Shown here: positions 1 to 6,049 of the stretch, in pieces | Numbering within the stretch: position 1 is the stretch's first letter | How the letters are laid out: each line of letters begins with the position of its first letter | From: Candidatus Amesbacteria bacterium GW2011_GWA1_47_20 | GTDB lineage: Bacteria > Patescibacteriota > Microgenomatia > CAZETR01 > Amesbacteraceae | Reading direction: 5' to 3' | NCBI GenBank assembly: GCA_001002405.1 | Contig: LCOA01000005.1 | Coordinates: forward strand, 1 to 36,604 | Length of the DNA stretch: 36,604 bases | The notes under the pieces: generated by a model | Told to the model about the DNA's origin: nothing | Seen by the model: only the letters and a program-made list of their open reading frames with translations | The model's database searches: none | Position numbers and translations under genes: made by a program

Positions 1-1080
1 TTAGAATCGGCCGAAGGCGAAGATACCAAACGTTACATGTGCCATTACAATTTTCCGCCTTTTTCTACAGGTGAAACCGGGCGCATGGGTTCTCCTGGCC
101 GCCGGGAAATCGGCCATGGGGCTCTAGCCGAAAGGGCCCTAGCCCCCGTTATTCCTGCTGAAACCGATTTTCCTTACGCCATTAGAGTCGTCTCTGAAAT
201 TATGAGCTCCAATGGGTCCACCTCTATGGCCAGCACCTGCGGCTCCACTCTGTCTCTCATGGACGCCGGAGTTCCTATCATGGCTCCTGTGGCCGGCATT
301 TCTATCGGTCTAGTTGACGACCAGCTCCTGACGGATATTAACGGAGGTGAAGATCATTACGGCGATATGGATTTCAAAGTCGCTGGTACTGAAAAAGGCA
401 TCACCGCCATACAATTGGACGTTAAAATTCCGGGTTTAACCCTGGAAACCTGTGAGGAAGCTTTCAAGCGCGCCCGCATTGCTCGTATGCAGATTTTGTC
501 CACCATACTCAAAGCCATCCCTGAGCCTCGAAAGCAGTTATCTCAATATGCCCCTAAGATTCACGTAGTCACCATTCCCGTGGACAAAATCGGTGAGCTC
601 ATTGGTCCAGGTGGCAAAGTTATCAAAAAACTCATGGCGGATTTCAGTGTTACTATCGATGTCAACGACAATGGCTCGGTGTTTGTATCCGGCACCGATC
701 AAGACGGCGTAAATGGCGCCATCGGCTGGATTGGCTCTTTAGGCCAAGAAGCCAAACCCGGAGAAATCTACGAAGGTACCGTGGCCCGTATTCAGCCTTT
801 TGGCGCCTTCGTAAACATTCTTCCTGGAAAAGATGGTTTGGTCCACGTTTCCCAAATGGCCCAGGGCTTTGTGGCCGACCCCAACACCATCGTCCATGAA
901 GGAGACAAAGTTCGTGTCTGGGTCATCGAAATTGACGCCCAAAACCGTATCAGTCTCTCCATGCTTTTTGATGCGGCTGGCCAACCCTTAGTCAAAGCCC
1001 GCGAACCCCGTGAAGCCCGACCCATGAATCGCGGTCCCTTCCGTGCTCCCCAACGCCGTGACACCCGTCGCCGGTTTTAA
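1..1080 (+). CDS. pnp: Polyribonucleotide nucleotidyltransferase (PNPase), 3' part only
   Basis: The frame is open from base 1, so the gene begins outside the window and 359 residues remain. PNPase degrades RNA 3'-to-5' by phosphorolysis and is part of the RNA decay machinery. The fragment begins in the second RNase PH domain, with the family's FSTGETGR and GSPGRREIGHGALAERAL stretches and the MDAGVP...GISIGL core. A KH domain follows around residues 195-250, with the loop IGPGGKVIKKL. An S1 RNA-binding domain lies around residues 255-325 (GEIYEGTVARIQPFGAFVNI...GLVHVSQM). The short Arg-rich tail ends in RRRF. Domain order and spacing are normal for PNPase. The gene is followed after 45 bp by a toxin-antitoxin promoter. 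Identification is secure. Confidence 0.97.
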   Translation, partial: LESAEGEDTKRYMCHYNFPPFSTGETGRMGSPGRREIGHGALAERALAPVIPAETDFPYAIRVVSEIMSSNGSTSMASTCGSTLSLMDAGVPIMAPVAGISIGLVDDQLLTDINGGEDHYGDMDFKVAGTEKGITAIQLDVKIPGLTLETCEEAFKRARIARMQILSTILKAIPEPRKQLSQYAPKIHVVTIPVDKIGELIGPGGKVIKKLMADFSVTIDVNDNGSVFVSGTDQDGVNGAIGWIGSLGQEAKPGEIYEGTVARIQPFGAFVNILPGKDGLVHVSQMAQGFVADPNTIVHEGDKVRVWVIEIDAQNRISLSMLFDAAGQPLVKAREPREARPMNRGPFRAPQRRDTRRRF

Positions 1081-1090
1081 TACGTACATC

Positions 1091-1129
1091 TTGACATACT
1101 CTAATACATAAGATATCATGTAAACATGA
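1091..1129 (+). promoter_or_regulatory. Promoter and putative operator of the Phd/YefM-RelE module
   Basis: A near-consensus promoter is visible: TTGACA at 1091-1096, a 17-nt spacer, and TATCAT at 1114-1119. Six nucleotides separate the -10 box from the ATG at 1126, so transcription should start at or next to the start codon (leaderless mRNA). A perfect inverted repeat, TCATGT-AA-ACATGA at 1116-1129, covers the end of the -10 box and the start codon. That is where an autoregulating antitoxin would bind. The promoter is seen directly; the operator role is inferred. Confidence 0.8.
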
Positions 1130-1404
1130 ACATTCTTCCTACCTTAGTTTCAGCCTCCGATTTACAACGGGACTCCGCCCGGATTTTGAACTTGGCCAAG
1201 TCGGGAAATCAGCCCGTAGTTGTCATTCGTAATAACAAGCCGGAGGTAGCGATGCTGAATGTTAAAAAACTGCAAAAGATTCTAGACAGAATCCAGGAAC
1301 TAGAGGACGAAAGCCTATTAAGTGGAATTAGGAAAACCGAAGCAGATTTTAAGGCTGGTAAACTTAAATCCACCACAGATTTTTCCGAATTTTTAGATGA
1401 TTAA
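1126..1404 (+). CDS. Phd/YefM-family antitoxin
   Basis: This 92-residue protein has the N-terminal fold typical of Phd/YefM antitoxins: a start followed by VSASDLQRDSARILNLAKSGNQPVVVIRNNKPEVAMLNVKKLQKIL. The family's 'strand-helix-helix, V-I-x-N-x-K-P-x-A-V-x' DNA-binding pattern occupies roughly residues 5-55. A charged helical C-terminal tail (residues 56-92) is the likely toxin-neutralising segment. It overlaps the downstream toxin by 8 nt, as usual for antitoxin-first pairs. It probably represses its own promoter through the inverted repeat over its start codon. The family call is secure from pattern; exact subfamily (Phd or YefM) is not resolved. Confidence 0.85.
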   Translation: MNILPTLVSASDLQRDSARILNLAKSGNQPVVVIRNNKPEVAMLNVKKLQKILDRIQELEDESLLSGIRKTEADFKAGKLKSTTDFSEFLDD

Positions 1405-1669
1405 GAAGTTTTACTACTCTTCTCAATTTGAGAAAAATTTTAGTAAACTCGAAAAGAATCTCCGCACAGAGGCAATAGAAGAGCTAAATAGTTTTGCCGA
1501 AAATCCCGAGCAGACTCACTATCGAATTCATCCCTTGAGGAAAAAATTTAGTGGCTGGTTTTCCATGACCATTTCTCCAGATTTATTAATAATTTTTAAA
1601 TTTACTAAAGCTGATCACTCCGCAGTATTAGTCCACAATATTGGTACTCATGAGATATACTTAAATTAA
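1397..1669 (+). CDS. RelE/YafQ/ParE-superfamily toxin
   Basis: A 90-residue basic protein of RelE/ParE size. It opens with a strand and a helix rich in Lys (KKFYYSSQFEKNFSKLEKNLR). It continues with the family core 'HPLRKKFSGWFSMTISPDLLIIFKF' and closes with 'VLVHNIGTHEIYLN', matching the typical ending L-x-x-I-G-T-H-x-x-Y. YafQ/RelE members cleave mRNA on the ribosome, whereas ParE members poison gyrase; the terminal GTH-x-I-Y pattern favours the YafQ/RelE side, but this is inference. The start overlaps the antitoxin by 8 nt. Its TAA stop shares one base with the ATG of the Lon-like ATPase gene (TTAATGG), so that gene is likely co-transcribed and translationally coupled. Confidence 0.85.
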   Translation: MIKKFYYSSQFEKNFSKLEKNLRTEAIEELNSFAENPEQTHYRIHPLRKKFSGWFSMTISPDLLIIFKFTKADHSAVLVHNIGTHEIYLN

Positions 1670-2649
1670 TGGATGACAAATTAAAATCTGCCACGCTGCC
1701 CGATGACTTGCGCGCCCGAGCCGAAGAAATCTTGACTCGCGGTACCAATCCCGAACAAGCTGCCCATTACATTGACTGGATTACCAATTTGCCGTGGGAC
1801 AAAACCACCAAGGATATTTTGGATCTAGGTCATGCCAAGCAAATTCTCGACCAGCACCACCACGGTTTAGAAGACCTAAAACAACGCATTTTAGAGTATC
1901 TCTCCGTTTTAATTTTAAATCAGCAAAAAAGCACTATCTATCACGCCCCCATTTTATTGTTAGTGGGTCTGGTAGGCACCGGCAAGACCACCTTAGCCAA
2001 ATCGATTGCCGAGGCCATGGGCAGGAAGTTTGTCCGCATTCCTTTTGGCGGCATGGGTTCGGCTCTTGACCTGCGCGGCCAATCCCGCACCTACCCTGAC
2101 GCCGAGCCAGGCCAGATTATCAAAAATATCCGTCGGGCCGGAGCTAAAAACCCGGTCATTCTTCTCGACGAGATTGATCGTGTGGCCGAGTCGGCTAGAT
2201 CAGAAATCATGGGCGTTCTCGTTGAGCTTTTGGATCCCGAGCAAAACGCCGGTTTTACCGACCATTATTTAGATTATCCTTTCGATCTGTCTCAAGTCCT
2301 ATTCATTGCTACCTGTAACAACACCACCAACATATCTACAGCTGTCATGGACCGTCTCGAGCCACTAACCATGCCGTCGTATAACGACGAAGAAAAAATC
2401 AAAATTGCCCGCGATTACGTTCTACCGACTGAAATTAAAAACGCCTCTCTGCCCGAAACTGCTCTCAAAATCGACGACGCCGTCTGGCCCCAAATTGTCC
2501 GCCCTCTGGGCTTCGACGCCGGCATCCGCACGCTCGAGCGCACTATCCAGGGCATCGTCAGAAAAACCGCCAAGTTGATAGTTGAAGGCAAAGGCAAAGA
2601 GTTTTATATCACGGCTGATAATTTGAAACAATTCCTGCCCACGTACTAG
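1669..2649 (+). CDS. Lon-type AAA+ ATPase lacking both the substrate-binding and protease domains
   Basis: This 326-residue protein matches the central ATPase module of Lon: helical lead-in with 'YIDWITNLPWDKTT' (residues 33-47), Walker A GLVGTGKTT near 100-108, and the Lon hallmark 'RKFVRIPFGGM...LRGQSRTYPDAEPGQIIKNIRRAGAKNPVILLDEID' with Walker B DE at 167-168. These are followed by 'LLDPEQNAGFTDHYLDYPFDLSQVLFIATCNN' and a small alpha domain with 'GIRTLERTI'. The Lon N-terminal domain and the Ser-Lys protease domain are absent. The protein ends at the ATPase/protease boundary (DNLKQFLPTY), so this is a clean domain-level form rather than a random break. It may unfold or remodel proteins without cutting them. 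The start shares one base with the RelE-like stop. The last codons are duplicated at 3300-3332. Confidence 0.88.
   Translation: MDDKLKSATLPDDLRARAEEILTRGTNPEQAAHYIDWITNLPWDKTTKDILDLGHAKQILDQHHHGLEDLKQRILEYLSVLILNQQKSTIYHAPILLLVGLVGTGKTTLAKSIAEAMGRKFVRIPFGGMGSALDLRGQSRTYPDAEPGQIIKNIRRAGAKNPVILLDEIDRVAESARSEIMGVLVELLDPEQNAGFTDHYLDYPFDLSQVLFIATCNNTTNISTAVMDRLEPLTMPSYNDEEKIKIARDYVLPTEIKNASLPETALKIDDAVWPQIVRPLGFDAGIRTLERTIQGIVRKTAKLIVEGKGKEFYITADNLKQFLPTY
2617..2649 (+). repeat. Lon 3' tail, copy 1 of a direct repeat
   Basis: The last codons of the Lon-like gene encode DNLKQFLPTY-stop. The same peptide tail, NNLKQFLPTY-stop, is encoded again at 3300-3332 on the far side of the MntA-HepT pair. The copies differ mostly at synonymous positions (ttg/ctc, acg/acc, tag/tga). 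Confidence 0.85.
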
Positions 2650-2651
2650 CG

Positions 2652-2657
2652 TATAAT
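2652..2657 (+). promoter_or_regulatory. -10 box for the MntA-HepT module (leaderless)
   Basis: A perfect TATAAT lies just after the Lon stop codon, with 6 nt between it and the ATG at 2664. The expected transcription start is the A of the ATG. No good -35 box at 16-18 nt spacing is visible; TTGAAA at 2623-2628 is too far (23 nt). Confidence 0.6.
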
Positions 2658-2663
2658 TAGCTC

Positions 2664-2945
2664 ATGAAATCAAATCAAGTAATTTCCACTATCAAGCCTA
2701 TTTTGCTCAAATATGGGGTAACTAAATCCGACTTATTCGGATCTTTTGCCCGTGGGGATTACAACGACCAGAGTGATGTAGATGTTCTAATTAATGCTCC
2801 AGACGGTATGTCTCTCTTTGATCTAATTCATCTAAAAAATGATTTAGAGAAGGATCTAAAACGTGAGGTTGATGTAGTTACGTATGATTCTGTTAACAAA
2901 TATGTCAAGAAATATGTATTTCAAGACACGCTCCCAGTTTTATGA
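2664..2945 (+). CDS. mntA: MNT-type minimal nucleotidyltransferase antitoxin (MntA-like)
   Basis: A 93-residue minimal nucleotidyltransferase. The defining motif G-S-x10-D-x-D is intact: G26-S27, then D38 and D40 in 'LFGSFARGDYNDQSDVDVLI'. A third acidic position is offered by 'REVDVVTYD' near residues 67-75. In characterised MntA-HepT systems the nucleotidyltransferase silences HepT by adding AMP to a tyrosine in the HepT RX4HXY motif, and that motif is present in the next gene. The pair overlaps by 4 nt (ATGA). The composition is AT-rich compared with the flanking lon and RNase J genes, and the pair is framed by copies of the lon tail, which suggests acquisition as a unit. Confidence 0.9.
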   Translation: MKSNQVISTIKPILLKYGVTKSDLFGSFARGDYNDQSDVDVLINAPDGMSLFDLIHLKNDLEKDLKREVDVVTYDSVNKYVKKYVFQDTLPVL

Positions 2946-3292
2946 GTAGACCCAAAGACCCATTTGTATTTATTCACCATGTGTCTGATGCTATCGACGA
3001 TGTTTTAAAGTATAGTCAGGACGTTAAGAACCTGGACGAATTAAAGAACGACCCCAAAACCTTTGATGCTATAGTCAGAAAGTTGGAAATAATTGGCGAG
3101 GCTGTAAATAATCTACCGCAAGATTTTTTGCAAAAATATCCAGATGTAGATTGGACAGGGCCGGTTGGATTGAGAAATGTTCTGACGCATGAATACTTTG
3201 ATTTAAGTCTGAAAATTATTTGGGAGTTAATCGACAAAAATCTGCCAGTCCTCAAAACCCAGATTTTAAAGATTCTTGAAGATGAAAAATAA
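2942..3292 (+). CDS. hepT: HEPN-domain toxin (HepT-like, DUF86)
   Basis: A 116-residue helical HEPN protein of the DUF86/HepT family. The catalytic and AMP-acceptor motif R-x4-H-x-Y is complete as R78-NVLT-H83-E-Y85. The preceding 'AIVRKLEIIGEAVNNLPQDFLQKYPDVDW' is the typical HepT helix pair leading to the motif. HEPN toxins of this group act as RNases. The start codon overlaps the end of the MntA gene by 4 nt, implying coupled translation. Immediately after its TAA lies a second copy of the lon 3' tail in another frame. Confidence 0.92.
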   Translation: MSRPKDPFVFIHHVSDAIDDVLKYSQDVKNLDELKNDPKTFDAIVRKLEIIGEAVNNLPQDFLQKYPDVDWTGPVGLRNVLTHEYFDLSLKIIWELIDKNLPVLKTQILKILEDEK

Positions 3293-3299
3293 TACCAAA

Positions 3300-3332
3300 A
3301 ACAATCTCAAACAATTCCTGCCCACCTACTGA
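3300..3332 (+). repeat. Lon 3' tail, copy 2 (orphan)
   Basis: This short stretch between hepT and the HIT-like gene encodes NNLKQFLPTY followed by TGA, the end of the Lon-like protein, but has no gene body in front of it. Upstream codons read NNTK, weakly like the ITAD of the intact copy. Its TGA overlaps the ATG of the next gene as TGATG. That overlap is what the ancestral lon/HIT junction would look like. Confidence 0.85.
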
Positions 3333-3805
3333 TGATTTTTTTTGAAACTGAAAATTTTGTAGTCGAGACTCACGAGCAACCATTTGTAACCAGAATTGAA
3401 GGGGGACATCTGCGAATATCAATTAAGGACAAGTCGATAACAGATCGTACCAAGCTCTCTCCAAAGGCGGCTGTAGAATTAATTAGACTAACAATGATCG
3501 TCGGCCAAGCTCTGGAAGAGGGGATGAATAAACAAGGCATACCCGTAGTCAAGGTAAATTACCAAGACATGGGTAACTGGTCTTACAAGGACGGAAAATT
3601 GCCTTATCTGCATGTGCATATTCTGGGTAGGGCACAAAACGCCGCCAAACAACCCTTTCCGGAATCTGTTTATTTGCCCGATAGGACAACCGGATTTTAT
3701 GACGGATTCGAGCCGCTAAATTCTGATGACATAAAAGTGGTGAAAGCAATAATAGAAAGATTGTTTAAAGAAAAGAAATATCAAGACAAAGAATGGAGGT
3801 TGTAA
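3332..3805 (+). CDS. HIT-like superfamily protein
   Basis: A 157-residue protein with a histidine-triad-like signature 'LPYLHVHILGRA' near residues 90-101, at the position where HIT proteins have the H-x-H-x-x motif. An N-terminal beta region (FFETENFVVETHEQPFVTRIEGGHLRIS) is followed by a helix with 'KLSPKAAVELIRLTMIVGQALEEGM', as in HIT folds. HIT proteins hydrolyse or transfer nucleotidyl groups; the substrate here cannot be told. The start overlaps the orphan lon tail (TGATG). A good ribosome binding site for the next gene lies near its end. Composition is purine-rich on the sense strand, as in the first half of the next gene. Confidence 0.65.
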   Translation: MIFFETENFVVETHEQPFVTRIEGGHLRISIKDKSITDRTKLSPKAAVELIRLTMIVGQALEEGMNKQGIPVVKVNYQDMGNWSYKDGKLPYLHVHILGRAQNAAKQPFPESVYLPDRTTGFYDGFEPLNSDDIKVVKAIIERLFKEKKYQDKEWRL

Positions 3806-3809
3806 CAAA

Positions 3810-4383
3810 ATGACCACAGAAGAAAAGAAAATTGAGTTGGGGAAAATTGCCCAGGAGATTAAAGCCTTTAAAGGCTTGGATATTGCTAAAAACGCCACTT
3901 ATGCTGTCCCAGGTGAAGGCAATCCAGATGCCGAAATAATGCTAATAGGAGAAGCGCCGGGAATGGTGGAAAATTCTACTGGCCGGCCATTTGTCGGCCA
4001 ATCGGGCCAATTGATGAGAAAGACTTTGTTAGAAACGACAGGCATCAAGCCCGAAGAGGTGTTTATCACCAATATTGTTCGATTGGTTGGACCGTCAGAT
4101 AAAGATTATTTCCCCTAAAATTATTGTTACCCTGGGCCGTTTTAGTATGGCCAAATTTATTCCCGGCGTGACTATTTCCCAAATCCACGGCATCTCTCGT
4201 TACTATCAACTACCAACTATGAACTATCAACTAATTATCTTCCCGATGTATCATCCCGCCGCCGCTCTTCGGGGCACAACCATGATGAATGCCTTTAAAG
4301 AAGATTTTGTTAAATTAAAAAACCTGCTGGCACCTCAACCTAAAATAGAGGATAATGCTCCTAGTCAGACTAGTTTATTTTGA
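3810..4383 (+). pseudogene. Family-4-like uracil-DNA glycosylase broken by internal deletion and frameshift
   Basis: The 5' frame (3810 to a stop at 4116-4118) gives VPGEGNPDAEIMLIGEAPG, GRPFVGQSGQL and ITNIV, the first half of a family-4 uracil-DNA glycosylase. A second frame, readable from about 4075 to 4383, gives WLDRQIKIISPKIIVTLGRF, HGISR and IIFPMYHPAAAL, the second half. The piece that normally links them, roughly two dozen residues with the 'PPxNRxPxxxE' motif, is missing. The gene is therefore deleted as well as frameshifted near 4077-4090. The N-terminal cysteines expected in this family are also absent (FKGLDIAKNAT). A strong ribosome binding site GGAGGT at 3795-3800 precedes the ATG by 9 nt. 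Sense-strand composition changes from purine-rich to pyrimidine-rich across the junction, so it could be a recombination chimera. Confidence 0.85.
4203..4233 (+). repeat. Heptamer tandem repeat in the glycosylase pseudogene
   Basis: Four 7-bp units, CTATCAA, CTACCAA, CTATGAA and CTATCAA, run head to tail and end with CTA, 31 bp in total. They encode YYQLPTMNYQL between the HGISR and IIFPMYHP motifs. The architecture (four heptamers plus CTA) matches the array in ftsK at 6194-6224. Confidence 0.9.
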
Positions 4384-4386
4384 CAC

Positions 4387-6042
4387 ATGGATAATCTAAG
4401 AATAATTTCATTGGGAGGGTTTGGTAAGGTAACGTCCAATATGTTCGTTTACGAATATGGCGATGATATCCTATTGGTTGACTGCGGCATCGGTTTTCCT
4501 ACCGAAGACATGTTGGGAGTAGATTTGTTAATCCCCGACGTCTCATACCTTAAAAACAAACATAAATCTATTCGGGCGCTAGTGCTCACACACGGCCACG
4601 AGGATCATACTGGTGCTCTCCCCTACATTCTGCCCCAGCTCAAAAATGTCCCGGTTTATGCCAGCAAACTTACAGCTCATCTCGTAATGGAAAAACTAGC
4701 TGAATACGAAGGGATTCCTAAACTAGTAAACATTCTCGTTCCCGGACAACCCTTAACCTTAGGAAAATTTACAGTCGAATCCACCCGCATTTCCCATTCC
4801 ATTCCTGATGCCACCAATTTAATTATTAAAACTCCCGTTGGCACCGTTTATCACGGCAGCGATTTTAAATTTGATTTCTCCCCCGTCGATAGTGTACTTC
4901 CCGACGTGGGCGCGATCGCCGCTGCAGGAAACTCAGGTGTCCAACTTTTGCTTTCGGATTGTTTAGGTAGCGAACGCAAAGGCTACACCCCTTCCGAAAA
5001 AACCCTGGAGGAAATGTTCGAGCGCGAAATCAACACCTGCCCCGGCAAATTCATTGTTACTACCATGGGTAGTAATATTAGCCGTTTCCGCCAGGCTATC
5101 GACGCTGCTGTTCGGCATGGTCGCAGAGTTGCTGTCTTGGGCCGCTCTATTGGCCGCAACTTAAACGTGGCCCAGAACCTGGGGTATCTCAAAGTTCCCA
5201 AGGGAGTATTTATCGATCCCAAACAAGCTCGTCGCTTCCCTCCCCAAAACCTGTGTTTATTAGTAGCTGGCTCCCAGGGTCAGACCGGCTCGGCCATGGA
5301 CCGTCTAAGTATGGGAGAGCATCAGGATGCAGCCATCAAGTCCGGAGACAAAATTGTTTTCTCATCAGACTATATTCCGGGCACAGAGTCAGCAACTCAG
5401 TCTCTAATTGACTCACTTTCTAAGCTGGGGGCCACTGTCGTATATTCCAACATCACCGACAATTTACACGTCTCCGGCCATGGCAGCCAGCAAGATTTAT
5501 TACTCATGATGGCCCTCACCCGGCCCAAATATTTACTGCCCATCGGCGGCACATACCGCCACATGGTTCAATACTCCCGTCTGGCCCAATCCATGGGTTA
5601 TCAAGCATCCCAAATTCTTCTGCCGGAATTCAACCAAACTATTGACATGAGTCCTGAAGACGTCAAACTAGGTTCGGTAGTCGAAGTCAAAAACGTCATG
5701 GTGGACGGCCTCGGAGTTGGCGACGTAGGCCATGTAGTTTTACGCGATCGCCAGGTTTTAGCAGAAGAAGGAGTAGTAGTGGCCGTCGTTCAGACCAAAC
5801 AAAATCAGTTGTCCCAGATCGAAAATGTGGATCTGATCAGCCGGGGATTTGTTTTTAATAAGGAGAATACTAACCTCTTATCCGAAGCCAGCGCCCAAGT
5901 TAAACAAAACGTTTCCCGCAAAGCTGGTCACATTGACTCCGAGCGCCACCTGCGGGAACTGGTGGCGGACACCTTAGAACGTTTCTTCTTTGAAAAGACC
6001 GGCCGCCGCCCCATGATCCTACCGGTTGTAGTTGAGGTATAA
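4387..6042 (+). CDS. rnj: Ribonuclease J
   Basis: This 551-residue metallo-beta-lactamase/beta-CASP RNase has the length and domain order of RNase J. The zinc motif is H69-G-H71-E-D73-H74 in 'LVLTHGHEDHTGALPY'. Further metal and beta-CASP motifs follow: 'STRISHSIPDATNLII', 'YHGSDFKFD', 'GSNISRFRQAIDAA', 'LVAGSQGQTGSAMDRLSMGEH' and 'HVSGHGSQQDL'. The C-terminal domain (residues about 450-551) is present. RNase J acts on RNA as an endonuclease and 5'-to-3' exonuclease in the cytoplasm. The usual N-terminal 'GGxxEIGKN' is altered to GGFGKVTSN. Its stop codon TAA overlaps a TATAAT box that serves ftsK. No strong promoter is visible at its own start; TATTTT at 4376-4381 is a weak candidate. Confidence 0.95.
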   Translation: MDNLRIISLGGFGKVTSNMFVYEYGDDILLVDCGIGFPTEDMLGVDLLIPDVSYLKNKHKSIRALVLTHGHEDHTGALPYILPQLKNVPVYASKLTAHLVMEKLAEYEGIPKLVNILVPGQPLTLGKFTVESTRISHSIPDATNLIIKTPVGTVYHGSDFKFDFSPVDSVLPDVGAIAAAGNSGVQLLLSDCLGSERKGYTPSEKTLEEMFEREINTCPGKFIVTTMGSNISRFRQAIDAAVRHGRRVAVLGRSIGRNLNVAQNLGYLKVPKGVFIDPKQARRFPPQNLCLLVAGSQGQTGSAMDRLSMGEHQDAAIKSGDKIVFSSDYIPGTESATQSLIDSLSKLGATVVYSNITDNLHVSGHGSQQDLLLMMALTRPKYLLPIGGTYRHMVQYSRLAQSMGYQASQILLPEFNQTIDMSPEDVKLGSVVEVKNVMVDGLGVGDVGHVVLRDRQVLAEEGVVVAVVQTKQNQLSQIENVDLISRGFVFNKENTNLLSEASAQVKQNVSRKAGHIDSERHLRELVADTLERFFFEKTGRRPMILPVVVEV

Positions 6043-6043
6043 T
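6038..6043 (+). promoter_or_regulatory. -10 box for ftsK (leaderless)
   Basis: A perfect TATAAT overlaps the RNase J stop codon and is followed after 6 nt by the ATG at 6050. This both predicts a leaderless transcript and selects 6050 as the ftsK start over an upstream TTG at 6032. No convincing -35 box is seen. Confidence 0.6.
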
Positions 6044-6049
6044 AACTTC

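Noticed and set aside
2623-2657. TTGAAA as -35 partner of the MntA-HepT TATAAT
   Set aside because: The spacer would be 23 nt, outside the working range.
4361-4373. Palindrome CTAGTCAGACTAG before RNase J as terminator or operator
   Set aside because: A one-base centre cannot form an RNA loop, and the bases encode the end of the glycosylase frame; no regulator is suggested.
6032-6049. TTG 6032 as the ftsK start
   Set aside because: It would place the TATAAT box inside the gene; ATG 6050 has the -10 box at the recurring 6-nt distance and a normal FtsK N-terminus.
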